NCBI GenBank assembly: GCA_004352715.1 | Contig: SCFE01000030.1 | Span: 2,041,130 to 2,105,129, forward strand | Origin: Hofstenia miamia | Taxonomy: Eukaryota; Xenacoelomorpha; Acoela | Direction of reading: 5' to 3' | Length of the DNA stretch: 64,000 bases | Shown here: positions 39,701 to 54,400 of the stretch, one piece after another | How the letters are laid out: every line of letters starts with the position of its first letter | Numbering within the stretch: the stretch's first letter is position 1 | The notes under the pieces: model-generated | Seen by the model: the letters and a program-made list of their open reading frames with translations, nothing else | Told to the model about the DNA's origin: nothing | Databases searched by the model: none | Program-made: the position numbers and the translations under genes

Positions 39701-42418
39701 TCAGATATTAGACAAATGCTAACAAAAGCATTAAAAAGAAGAATTGTAATAGCGAGTGGGAAACTTGACATACCAAATATGAAAATATAAGCAAAGAATA
39801 CCAATTTCGCCAAGTGCAGCAAAAAGAAATGTGATAATTATTTTTTGAACAACCAGAAAACTAAAATAAATGAAGCGAGAAATTGTAATAATTTCTTAGT
39901 TTCGAGTCTAAGATGCGGTCTTTTATCACAATCGCTGAAAAAAAATAATTACAAGGTGATGACGTTGATGATGAAAGCAACAACAGATGAAAAACTCAGG
40001 ATTTTAAACCACGTTTATTGTATTTCTAAAACACTCACACAGAAAAATTTTTGCATGAAAAATACCAGCGTTAACTTAAATAAAAGCCCAAGCCTTAAAT
40101 GTAAAATCTTTTCATCTAACTTATCCAAATATAGGATTAAAAATTATCGCAAAACCCGTGTATCTACAATCTAAAATTGCGTGCAAAACACACTATAATT
40201 AAACAATTAAATTACACGTGCTTCAAACAGTGCATAAGAAATAGTGCCTATAAAGAAAATAGAACCTCTTAATGATTCTAAAATACATCACAATCAAGGA
40301 GTTGTCAGCAGTCATAGACCTCCCAAGAAAGCAGTTAAAATTCTATACCATTCATCATCAATATAGATATTTAAGCGTGTTAATATGGGTCTGTTACAGA
40401 ATAACATGAAAATAGAAAAATAGCTTTTGTTGCATTGACACGAATACCCTATATTCCATCAGCATTGCTGTAATAAGAAATGTCTCTGCCTTTCAAACAT
40501 TATTGCTACTGTACCAAAACATTCTTAACTTGAGAAGCGAAATATGATTGTATGCTGTGTTGATAATGAGGGACGATATTCGCTTCCACATTGATCAGTT
40601 TATTTCTGCAGTTGCGAATTTTTTAAGTCTATATTTGTGTATTTTTACGTTAAGTAATTGGAATGTAAGGTATTTGTGTTAATGTAACAATAGCAACATT
40701 TTACGCTATTCTGAGACAGGCCCATATTGTATATCTATAAGCCATAAACCCAAATTAAAATAGGTCTTCAAATACTAATCCTAAAACGGTGGCAAAAATC
40801 AAGCTGCAAATGGGTAAGATATTTTGACACACAAACAATTGACCCATGACTCAAACAACAGGCCAAACAGTCAACGTTTGAACCGAGTTATTTTTGCACA
40901 TAATACATGAAAATTTATATTCCAATTATGTAAATTATGCAAATAAAGCACTAGATACCCGCATCTTGAATCTCACAAATTAAGTTTCGCACGAGAAAAT
41001 TTGGATTCTCCAATTCTTTTCCCAGCTAGACAAAAGCTTTCGTTAACAAGTTTGCTAACTTGTTGAACATCAATATTTGACATTTTAGCAAATCTAATTT
41101 AAATATTTGAAAACTTAAATAGACCAATGTTATGTTACAAAATAAACATGCCTGTGTACTATGCTATGTACTTCAACTCTATATATACATGAATAAACAA
41201 TTACATTGATAATTATACAATATATTTCAAACAAAAAAGCAGTTTTCATTTAAATGTCATTTGAAAAAGCTCTTGGCAGTATGGCAATACATTTGCACTG
41301 AAAAGCACTATCATTATAGTTTGAAATATGGTCCGTGGTAGTGAAATTTCACCAAACAAAGCGTGCTCAAATTCATATTTTGTACGAGGAGGGGTACAAT
41401 TATCGCGCTATAGCTGTTAGAATGAGCGTGTCAGTATCCTCGGTATCCAGAAGTGTTACTCGCTATCAGCAAATGCAAAATTTTTCCTCTCGCAAGCGGT
41501 CTGGAAGACCAAAAGCATCAACCCCTCAAACCGTCTCATTCACAGTTACGTCGTCAATAAACCATTCTCTTCATCTTCTTAAGTCAAAGCAAATCTAGGT
41601 CCGGAGTGCAGAATGTATCAACACGCACCATTAGGCGTCCATTGAATACTACCTTTGACCTTCCAACGTGCAAACTGGCAGCCAAACCCCGATTGTTTTC
41701 AAAGAACATTCGAGACCAGTTGCGCTTCTGCAGGCAATACCAACACTACACCCCTGAGATGTTTAGTGAAGAATCCAAGATTTGCCAGTTTACATCATAT
41801 CGGCCACACGTTCGACGACAAAGAAACCAAAATTCAACACACGTTACACGCAACAAACTGTCCGCTCAGCACCTTCTGTGATGATTTGCGTTCTATAACT
41901 GAGAATGGGCGTGCTGATCTGCATTTTGTTCCTCACAACGAGACAGTCACAGCCAGGGCCTACATCAAAATAATTCAGGAGAAAGTTCCCATGTTTATAC
42001 AGCTTCGCGGAACATCGGCACTAGATCAAGATGGTACTCCTTGCCACAGCGCCAAAGTTTTGAAACAGTGGATTGCATCACAAGACTTTCGGCTGCTTGA
42101 GAACAGGCCGAGAAGCTCCCCAGACCTCATCATCATAGAAAATTGCTGGCATCACTTCAAAAACTGTCTGAGGAAGCACCAATGAACATCACGCGACGAT
42201 CTGAAGGAGCAAATTAAAGTGGTATGGTGCACAGAGATTACTGATGTCAAATAGCATTGCTGCGTGTTTGGCCAATAATGGCCAAATTAGTGAGTTTTTC
42301 TGAACTAACTATTTACTTCTACACGGTGTTATCATATTGTTTCTAAATTGCGTTTTTTAGTGTAAACAACAAAAATTTCTAAATTTGGAAAGTGTTCCCA
42401 AAATTTTGGCTAGTACTG

Positions 42419-42457
<39 letters not shown>

Positions 42458-45400
42458 TGGAGTTCAAATTAGGGCAGCAATATGGCATTTCTAGATGTTG
42501 GTACAATTTTTCACAGTTCTGTAATAGCTTTTCGTCAAAAAGTAAAATAATCATTCACGATTTCCAAATTTTATAATAGGCTTAGAAAAAATATTTTTAA
42601 ATGTGGAAAAAAATTTGTTCTTTTAAAATGACACATTAAGGTTAATATGAGAATACATTTATGGTAACCTTTTGGTATGTTACTTTTAAAACACCTTGTT
42701 TAATGAAGACAAGCTCCACCCAACTCAAAATCATCGATAGATTCAGCACAAGTTCTAGTTTGTAAACAAATTTCTTCACAAAGCATACGCTAAGTTTATT
42801 CACATTTTAATAGAGATTTCAAAAGTAATTTGTCAGACAAATATTCTAAATATCTGATACTTTTTGTTTTAAAAAGTGTTAGAAATTGTATGTATTATTT
42901 GATACAAGTAACATATTTGAGTCAAAAATGTTTTCTTACATATCAAATATTTCTTGCACAAGTATCCATCCATGTGGACAAGAAGTTCATGATTGATTTA
43001 CAATAAACAACTTTGAATTATCAATTTTGAAAAGAGTTTATAAATCTCAGGTAAACCGACGATAGACAAACGAGGACTATCATATCAAGGCAAATAAGAG
43101 TGAAAACTTACCGAATAACCTTAAAACCACAAATCTGAAAAAATTTAATGAAAGCATGTGACATTGTGCGTTCTTTGCTTTTTTCACTGTCCGTTAAAAG
43201 ATCATATGGAACGAATTGATGATCCACTGGACGAGCTAAATCAGCAAATAATTAATTATGCATACATTTATAAACACCTTCTATAAACCATCAGAAGTCT
43301 AGGAAATAGTTGTAGAAAAAATTCGAAAATAATAAGTCATAATGTGAGACAAATTGGATACGAACTTTCATAGAGAGGGCCTTTAGCTATCGAAGATAAC
43401 ACACCTTGCAGCAATAATCATATAAAGACATATGCAAGATTAAAAAAAATTATTGAATTTTATTGAAAAGATATAAAAATGCGAAATTTTAAAAAATAAT
43501 TTTTTTTTGGAATTAGAATTCGTGGTGACTTAAAACGAATATTTACTTCCTTAAAAATTTTCCAGTGCGAGATTTGTAAAAAGCATTCCTCAGTCGAATA
43601 ATTCTTCGAAAACAATATTTTAACAGAATAGCCAACTTGAATTGTCAAAAAGTAGTTTCTGTGGAGAAATGATCACTGAGTTGTGAGTAGAACTTATTTA
43701 AATTCCATGAATCCTCATAGGGATTAAAATTTATATCTACTTATCTTACTCATGTAATGAACTAATGATTGTTGGTTAATAGCACAATCATAAATACTCA
43801 CTAAGATGGATACATCATATTGCAATTCTAGCATTACATTTTAAATATTAAAATCCACTTAGTTGTCGCTATTACTTTACAGTGTCAGAAATCTATTCGA
43901 AAGATAGTCTATGATGAAGAGGCACTCTAAAAAAGCACATCCAATGATGGCATTCAATTTCAATTCAAAGCCTTTTTGGAGTATGTAGTTCAAAGGATTA
44001 AAGATATCTAAATGTTGAACTTGTTCATACGAATGAAAAAAAATGAAACTCAATATATATCTACAATAAGCAAGCATTAGACATACCCTTAGCAAAAGGA
44101 TTGTTTATGGAAGAATACTTTCGACGATCGTGTGAATTCTCTGCGACAGCTTCCGCTAACTCAATGAGATCTTTCGTCAACGACGTAGGACTCAAATCAA
44201 GTGGAGATGGCTTAAATTGCTAAATAGAGATTTTAATATCATAGTTCTAAAAATAGTTATTGAGGGATGTCGTAAAATGACTCTAATCCTTTAAGATGCA
44301 TTCAGACGAGAACCTTTTGATGTATATCATTTGATATACGTCAAAAAGATCCTCGTCTGAACGCACATCGTTCAATTGATGCACAAACAGCGTGTATCTT
44401 TTTGCCGTAGTTCAAAAGATTCTCGTCTGAACGCACATTAATTTGAACGATTAGAATTAACGACTTTGTTTTGGGGACAGATTGTCTCAAGTAGCCGTGA
44501 GTCTTAAAATACGAGGATTTTGAAGCTCAACTAATTTAACAACTTCAAAATGAACCCTGACGATTTTGAATTCTGAATGTTTCAATTTTTTTAACAAAAA
44601 GCAGTTATTCCTTTCAATAAACAATATTGATTTTTCACAAATTATGTCACTGAATTGTCAATATACGTGTAGAACTAATATAAATTACTTATAAAACAGA
44701 ATTCAAGCAATTATCAATTAGTTTGAAGCTTTAGAAATGTTTTAACTTGCCATTATCACAAGATTAGTCACGCAAAATACATATAAACCGTGAATTATAG
44801 CAGTCTAGAAAAACGGACATATATGTACTAGCTTCAAAGGGTTAAAGTGTACTTGCTGGGACAAGCCTTAGTTAAAGTCGTTGTTGAAATTTAGACAAAA
44901 AACAATAAGGTTTATTATTTTAAATCTTACTGCAATAGATTGAGCGGTTTTCTTGTCGCGTTGCATAGTGTCTGTTGTTTTTTCAATTTGGTATCCCATT
45001 GCAAGTACGGTTTTCACTTTTTGTCTAATAGGACCTTTGTATTCTTCTTGATCCTGATCGGCAAGCAGTTTAATAGGCTTCAAGCGCGGATGTTTTTTGT
45101 TATCTTCATCGAGATTCGGTCCATAACTCCACCCATGTGACATCTGAAAAATATCAAATATTAATTGGGAATTTATTAATGATTTATAGGGAACTAATTC
45201 ATGGTGGCCAACTTGACCAAGATAAGTAAACTTGTTGGTCACAATCTAATTCAAATATCAGAGTAAATAATCCTACTCCAGTAATAAATAAATGGACTTA
45301 ATATTTTTAGGATTAATAGAAAAAATAAAAAAATATTTAAAAATTAAAGAAATTGCAAAATAGTGGTACCATTTCTTTCGCCCACTCATCATGCATTTGC

Positions 45401-48400
45401 TCTGCCAGACGAACTACAAACTCTGCAAGATCTTTGTTCAGCGCGATGCTATCGGTGTTGACTGGTTGCGGAAGGTATTGTCCATTTTCATCAACTGAGG
45501 TGTTTAAAGGTAGATTGCTGGTACGCTGACGATGAATATAATCTGGTGGAACAGCACTACTCATGTTGAGGAGACATGGCAATGTCTGCTTGAATGTTTC
45601 ATTGTCAAAGTTCTAAATAATAAATGCAAACAATAAAAAATAGTAAGTGCTACTAAAGTAACGCTACTTTTTGTGATAACAAAGGCGCTATATTTTGAAT
45701 TTGTCAATTTTTAAACTTAAATATAGTATTTTAAAATTATACAATCTTGCTGAATTGCCCCATTAAAAAACTGTTGAGAAAAAAAGGGTGAAAAGCTTTG
45801 CATTCGGATTGCTTGATAAAATTATTGTCATCAGGATATATGATTTCTAGCCTTAACTTGTACATATGAGTAATACCATTGTTTGTAAAAAACTCATTTT
45901 AAATATGAATTTCGGATAATCCTCGGTAATGTCCACCTAGGGAAGGTAATATATATATATATATATATATACGTACCCATATATCTATTTAACATTCTAG
46001 GTATCACATTTAGTAAATATTTTTGTATTCTAAGGATATCGTATGTTCTATACACTATCAAACTCAATATACATTGCCTTAATAAACGAATTGACAAATA
46101 ACTGATCCTAACAAGTGAACACAATATTGAAAACATTAAATTTTCTAATACTCCTTAAGAAACAAGGTATGAATTTCCAAACGTTGTTTTCAAACAGACA
46201 CGTGACTAACGACAAAAAAAATAAAATAAAAAGGTATTGAGTTAAAGGTTATTGGAGTCTATGTCACTTTATGAGGATATAGTAAGCAAATCACAATAAC
46301 GATGACTAATAAACACGAAATTGCATACCTTTTTAACCAGAGCATCAAAGAATCCTTGAAACATTTCTAGAGTAATGCCTTTTTCTTCATCGGAAGCAGC
46401 CCCGATATCGACAGTTGTGATACCATTATAATAGTTAAAGTATTTTTCGTAGAGCAAAGTCAAAACCTAAGGAAATTTGTTAAAGATTTTCTTGCATAAT
46501 ATTGAAGCAACATACTCTGTAAGACACATGAGTGTGGGGCGCAAGCGTTTTAAGATCTTCACATATCTTTTTGAGGAAATGTTGGATGTCACAGGGATTA
46601 ACATTTCTAAACCAATAACAAATTACATTATATTAAAAATGTCCAGTAACACAATTGTCTGTAATTCTTATATTTTGAAAAAAAAGTATTACACTAAGGT
46701 TGTGTTAAAAAACTAGATCAACTATCATTCCATTTGCACGAGTTTTATTGCATTACATAAAAAAACATAAAAGAGTGATTCTGATGTCATATGGATGTGT
46801 TAGAAAATCCCTAATGCCAACTGCACATTTGTTTATTATATAATTATAAATTCGCATTAAAATTTTATTTTGAAATATAAATGCCCTTCCGTAGTAAATA
46901 TGTCTTAAGACATGAAGTGCTGCGATATATTATGTTTCATCGCGCAGAAGTACAAGCCTAAGACAAAACTTTTATGACTATTTATTTANACATACAAAAA
47001 ACTTTTGAGCAGAGACTGATCACAAAAGGTCTCTGGCCACCCAAGTCACCTGCTCTAACTCCTCTCGATTCCTTTGCATTCGACTATATTAAGGATACAG
47101 TATTCTCTAAGAATCCACATACACTTGATGAACTGTGTACAATGNCATTTGCACGAGTTTTATTGCATTACATAAAAAAACATAAAAGAGTGATTCTGAT
47201 GTCATATGGATGTGTTAGAAAATCCCTAATGCCAACTGCACATTTGTTTATTATATAATTATAAATTCGCATTAAAATTTTATTTTGAAATATAAATGCC
47301 CTTCCGTAGTAAATATGTCTTAAGACATGAAGTGCTGCGATATATTATGTTTCATCGCGCAGAAGTACAAGCCTAAGACAAAACTTTTATGACTATTTAT
47401 TTATAATAACATATCTAAATGGAAATCAATGACGATAAGTTTCTAATAGGTGTGCTTAAATTAACATGATTTGTAATTTTTTTAGTCAGAATCGATCGAA
47501 TATCTATACTCACAGCATTATAAAGTCATTTGTATAACTCATCTCTAACAGGAGCACCGATTTCATCGGTTTTCGCGTTTTCCTTCGCTTAGCGATTGCT
47601 ATCTCCCCTGCTGCTATTTCATTTTCAGTTTTAAAGCACTTATTAGTTATGCACTAGGACTTCCATGCAAGGTTTTTCTTTTGTATAATTATTACTGTTA
47701 TTACGTTATATTGTAGAACTCTTTCCTCTTCTATGCTGCAATTATTGTCGTAATCTTTCTAATTTGCTTTGGATTTATCTTTAGGGACTTCTTGCACCCA
47801 AATATGCAAGCTTATAATGCGCTAAATTTTATCTTTTCCAAAACGTTTTATTTATCATTTTTGTCATTAGTTTGCCTCCTCGACTACTCCATTAATGGGA
47901 TTGCGGAGCAATGATCATAAATCCAGGGTAGCAGAGACGCAACCATCTGTAACTAGTGTATTTGGCTAATAGGCGGTAAATATAGCTTCCACTTTGGCAT
48001 CTTCATTGTGGAGCGCTGTCAGCATTCAAAATTTCGAGTCGGGCCGGGTCGAGTGGAGCATCCAATCCGAGAGACTCCAAATTTATGCATTTACAATTTT
48101 TGCGTCAGGCTGAACCAAGTTCAGTTGAGTAAATTTGATATTTAATAGAACATTGCGTGGTTGGCTAATTGAAAAAATTTCTGATTAAGAAACCTTTCTA
48201 CAAAAAATTTTTTCATGATTCATTGTAGTCAGCCACATTGTCTAGCAAATGATCATAGTTAGCAGCAAAGTGTTACATTTGGTCGATATTCCGTTGGTTA
48301 AGATTAGATCGTTATCATCTTTTTAACATAAAAAGTTTCACTTTCTAGTTATTCACAAAAGCTACGCTACGTCAAAACCTCAATACCTTTTAAGTTGGCA

Positions 48401-51400
48401 AACAAACTTCATAAATTTATTCAAATGATAGCTATATACTATACTACAATTTTTAAGTACACCAATTTTAAAAGACTGTCCCGATTGGACTTGAATATAA
48501 AATATGCGGACTCGCAGGGCCCTGACTTAATGATGTTCTAGTAAGTGCATTCAGTAGCTTTTAATTGTAAAAGTCTGATAAATCATAAACTGTGATAGGG
48601 TTCTCATTATTTAGTAACTCGATTTTGGGCCTAATAGCCGCGTTTGGTTGTCATCCCAATTCTTTCAGTCAACGAAAATGGCGAAGAAATAATTACCACC
48701 AAAGCAGAAAGATGACTTGGAATTAATCTGATGATTAGACATGAAATGCATTGTAAAAATAAGATCAAAAAGACGCAATGATCATACTTTGGGGTGATTA
48801 CCTGATTAGGTTCAACTTGTAACTCCAACCACTCTTGGGCATTTAAATGAAATTTAAACTGTTTAAATTCAATTAAACTACACAATTTTAATCTAATTTA
48901 AATAAACAAACTGCATTTAAACTATGACTTACGCAAAAAGTAATTAAATTTAAATCAATTAATCTATCGTTGGATTAGGTTCCAATTTCAACACAATAAC
49001 TATATTTCATATAGTATCGATTGAAATCCGTTTCTACCAGTTCATTTTGAAGCCATTAAACATTATTTATAGCAGTTATTTGGGGAAGGCATGTATCATG
49101 CAACTATTCAGAGATGCGGAGGTTGAGTACTTCCATCAAATAATTCAAAAGCCGTTTCTTTGCGTAAGATTTTTTCTAGATAATTTTCCAGTTGAGGCCA
49201 GAATTACTATAGTAGGAGTATCCGACTGCGTTTTTGCAAAATATTCCGTTACAATAACATCTGATTTATTCCGATGTGCATAACTTACAATAATACATTT
49301 TTACCTTTTCCTCAAATTGTTCATCATAGAACAAATCGATTCAAAGCAATCTGTTAAGTGTCAATATGCTATTTATCGCTTGTTTGTAGATGCTCTGTCA
49401 AACAAACAAAGTTTGAACAAAGTCGTTTAATTGACTGTTGAATTTAAACTAATGGCTGATATAAACGACGTTTAAAACCGTTTAAAAACGATTTCATTTA
49501 GATGGTCAACACTGGCTCCAACCGCAGATAAATACCTATTCTTGATTTTATCATTATTCTATAGTCTTAAATCATTAAATGTGTGTTTTATACAATTGTG
49601 AAATGTAGAACATATTTTACTTGATGATGGCAACCATGAAGGCGCTGACAGATTTCTTCTGCGCATTAGTTAATGTTGGGCAACGGAAGAATCGGTATAC
49701 TGTTAGAAGTGCTGTCTCCATCAATGAACCGTGATTTGATCCCAAAAGCATGGGAGAGTAACGAGTTAACAGTGGAAGCACAACTTGACAGAGATATCGG
49801 TTAACTGCAAAAGTAAACTCTGCTTGATTGGTAGAAACCTACAAACTTGAACTATAATATTTATTTAATAAAATGACATACGTTATCCAAAATAATTGCA
49901 GCACGTAGATCCGGAAGAAAGCACGTTTCAAGCAGATCAACGAGCATGGAAAGATCCGTGATGCCATAAACTCTATCAAGGAAAACCACCATTGATGCTT
50001 TGTGCGAAGGTTGAAGGGCTCCAACCCAGGATGTGTTTTCTAGAAAGCATGTTAATATTTACATAGACAGATATTATGGTGTAGCGCACTCTTTTGATCA
50101 TAAATTAATTTTGGATTTATTAAATGTAAAACTCGAATTACTAAATTTGATAACAATAATCATGCTTCGAACAGACATTCAAAACTCAGGCTCACATGAT
50201 TCTTTAAAAAACCTCCCTCACAGAATGTATTAATCTATAATACCTAAGGTTATATTCAAGAGAAAATTTAAGGGGCTATAAGTCCAAATTGATTATTATT
50301 ATCGAAGCCTAGACGAATGAGAAAAATGTGTACAACAGAAAGTTTTTTCATTTATCAAATAATTATGATTATATTTCTATAGCCTACCACTAGCTTCCTG
50401 TTCCTGAAGTAGTTCAGAACTAGGAAGTGCAAACTTCATGCTTAAGACACCAAGTAAGTCTTCTACAGGCACTAAACTTCTAAGAATTGCCCCAATGCGA
50501 GCAGCTTCACCATGACCTTCCTCTACACCATTTCCAGAGGATGCTGCACGACCAAGTAAGTCTATCAATACCGAATAGAATTCAAGAATTGCGGAGCCGA
50601 TTTCGACGTCGTCTGGAGATTTTCTAAAACATTACTAAAAGTTCTCCACTGCAATATAATGATCAATATAAGGAGCAATACGTAATATGTATTAAACAAG
50701 CGTAGTAAGAATCTTAATTTGGAGGCCTGTTGAACAAACGTTATACATAATACATACTCTACTACTTCGGGCTGAGTTGGCACATCACCAAACATTGGAC
50801 TCATAACGTTTACATCTTCATCTTTATTGCTGCGTGAATTATGCTGCATTGAGATGCCTTCAACAACTGCTTGAAGTAATCCTTGGCCACCGGCGCTTAA
50901 GGCAGGCCCCAAGCACTCTGGTCGACGAATCAGGAGTCTGACAACTTGGAAAGCATTTTCTTCAACAGATTCACCTAAAACAATACTGTTTATAAAAGCG
51001 AAACACACTTAATGCAAAATAGAATCCTGCATTCTACAAAATATTTACGAAATTCAATCATCACATATATTACCTTTAACCCAAACTGTATTTTTAAGGA
51101 AATCTAGGAATCGTTCGCCCACAACAGGATCCCATCCAATGTCTGGAATACCTTTTGAACATAAAATTGCGTTTGATTTAACACCGCAAACAGTTAAGAA
51201 TGTGACGATACGTTCCAGCTGATGCTCTCTAAGGGCGAGAGCCAACTCTGTGTTGTCGTTGATGGAAGCTGCTGCAACATCGAGTGGAGTACTTCCTCTC
51301 ATGCTTGGATAAGCTATAAATGAAAGTGGTGAATCGAAAAGGAGTTAGTTTACGAATAAATTTATTTAATAAATATAGGAAACGTACATAAACCCATAAA

Positions 51401-54400
51401 GCTATTATCTAATAGAAAATCAAGATTTTGAAACATTGCTCGTTGGTTGCTTGGGCTAGTTCTGCAAAAGAATGAGAGGCATCTACAGCAACTGATGACC
51501 ATGTCTGGATTCCACTCTTCAGCCAAAGCCGGTGTTTGAATAACAGCAACAGATGATCGTCTATTCTTAACATCACCATCTGAAGGTGAGTCAGCACTTT
51601 CACTAGATTTACTCATAACATTCACCATGACGTTCATAACAGTTTCGTGAACTCGAAGTTGCTGCATTAAATTAGGATGCTGGAAGAATACTTTATTGAA
51701 TGTGATAGCACTAAAAACAATTATAATAATGAAAATATTACAAATACAATTTCTGATAAAATTATCAAATACAACATTATTTAAAAGTGGACACTTAAAA
51801 AGACGATTCTAATAAGCGCAAAGTCCGCTAAAAATAAAATCCGATGTCTAAAAGTTTTCTTTTACAAATGAAGTCAATTCAACATTGAAAAACAAATAGT
51901 CCTTCTTTACTAATTTTCAACGAAATATCAAGTCCTACAAAGAATTACTTCTCTCAAATCCGGAAGAACAGAGAACAATTTCAATGTGAAAACCTCTTCG
52001 AAATTAATTTCTGCATAAATAATTAATCGCATTTGTGGTTTGCTACAAGTTGTCAATTAAAACATCAACCACTTTACTATACAAGTGAGTGATTTAACAG
52101 GATAAGACGGGTAGTTGTCTCAATATTTCAATGGAGCAATTTATTTTAGTTGCACTGCAAAGCTGTTGCAATTATGCAGTGTATTCATGTAATTTAGAAT
52201 AACATACTTTATGCTGTCTATCATAGACTTTTCTTCATCGGGACCCATTCTCACATTGAGAAGGGCTCTTACGTTAACTAATTCGGTGAATAAGCTAGCA
52301 ACATCATTCTTTGCATTGCAACCCAGTACATAGGTTGTTTCCAAACTTTTGCGTACCTAAACAAGAATGATCATGTAGAATAGATAACAGTCGACAACAA
52401 CTCACATTTCCAAGACCATCGAATTGGCGGTATAATAAATTAAACAGAGATCGCAGAAGGTCTTCACTTTTGACATTCTTTCCAGATGTCCAGCTGATCA
52501 TGGAATTAACTACCAGCTTCTTAAAGCAGTCTAAAATATAGGTGATCAGAATACTATACGGAGACTAAGGCAAAAGCAGCACGATTAATAATGAAGCCAC
52601 TTTGCGATCACACAGAAGGCACTTCCGTAAGTTAGGTATATGTAATTTAAAAAAGTTTGTTCCGAGAAAGTAAGTTTGGTTAAGCGGTGCGTAGACATAG
52701 AATTCAATGTATAAAAATACTTATACAACATCTATAGAGAGTGTCCCTTAAAAGCTAAAAATTCAAAGCACAGCCTGTAATTAAGACTATGCTATAATCC
52801 ATAAATAACATCAATTAGATAAAGCATGCAGTAAACGTGACACACATAGTGAAACTAACCTTCAAAAGACACTGTAAACACACATGAAAGATTTTTAATC
52901 AAAAAAGTACTATAAACATAATTCTGAAAAAGGAAAGAAAGTTCAAAAACCGCATTTGGAAACCTCAAATAATTTGTTAAAAGCTGAAACTATTTCTTAA
53001 CGTCTGTCTTACAGGCTATTTAACCTCGATAAAAATGTATCACAAATCCATAATATAATTGAAAGACTTCGGATTCATTAGTATATAACGGCTTTCTCTC
53101 TAAATGGAATGCCTACTTGGACTTTCTTCATCATTTTCCGCAGATTTATTTGAAGAACCCCAAAGTTTAAAGGCGTTGGCAACCCGTCTGAAGAAACCTT
53201 CTTGAACTTGTGAATCCTCACCTTCAGCTGATTCTTCAACGTAACCACAAACGTTTACGATATCATCTAAAAAAGTTGAAAGCTATTAAAAAGATTAAAA
53301 ATGTAAAAAATATCATTCTAAATGATTGATGATTTTCCACTAACATGCTAGATCACTGTAATAAAGTTCTATTAATTTCAATGAGCATTCCATTGGTAAT
53401 TGATTAGAAATTTAGAATATTCCAGTAAAGTATAACTTGAGATTATATGGTTTGTTGTACTACACGAATTTAAAAGTATGAAGAGGTTTTGAATTGCCTA
53501 ACTACATTATTAAATATCAGCAAGCGTCACTGAAAGAAAGATCTTAAATACATCATAGTGAGGTGAATTTTATATCAAATATAACCATATTAGTGAAGAA
53601 TGAGACGAAGCCAAAAAGTAAGACTACACAATTATAGGAATTTCAATTTAAAAAATCATAACGTGATAAATTATTGAAAAAGATAGGATGTGAAAGAAAT
53701 AGCAGCCGTGGGAAGCTTAAAAGACGCAATACATTGCCAACAAAGTACGCTTCATCAGTAAAAATATGCATCAGGTTATATGTATACACCACTTATACAT
53801 CCAATTTTCTTTTTGCTGAATGCATAAAAAGCGCAACTAGAGACTGAAAAATAAAATTCAAATTCAATTTATTGAGATGAAATTGATTTGCTTACATATT
53901 AAAATGATATGAAAATCGTTGCACATACCGAAGAAGGATTCCATAAAGTACTTCAAATCATCTCTACAAGGGCTGAATGGTTCATCAACCAGCTTAAAAC
54001 TTACGAGCGAACGAACTTGGTCAATTGGAGAACATCTAAAAAATTTTTTTACAAAAAAATGCTTTCAAGAAAGGGCAAAACTTCGTCAAATCCTACACAT
54101 TGAGAATTGAAATCAAAGTTAACAATTTTAACGATGAAAATAAAATACTATGAATTTTGTAAAAGTAGACAAAATCCAAAAGGAAAAATTGTTATAAAAA
54201 CTCAAAATATTTCAAAACTCATAATTTTTTCATCATCAATACAGAAATTACGTCATTAGCATAATTTATGCTAACACCTATGATTATTTGACTGACGCTT
54301 AGTATTTATTTATTTCTCCAAAGTTTTTGGATGTGATCCCTAGTCTGAAATTTTATTTTTTCAATTTTAAAAACGCAAAAATATGAAGCTAGGCTTAATA

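Noticed and set aside
39845-40174. Plus-strand 109-codon open frame
   Set aside because: Starts at TTG, rich in Lys and Asn as expected for random AT-rich DNA; no recognisable domain.
40955-41095. Possible extra RyR exon or mini-gene ([19 protein letters not shown] in one frame, [15 protein letters not shown] in another)
   Set aside because: The exons at 43,112 and 39,179 join in perfect phase and match other RyRs without it; adding it breaks the frame.
49047-49283. Plus-strand 78-codon open frame
   Set aside because: Falls inside the 685-bp MITE and has no similarity I recognise.
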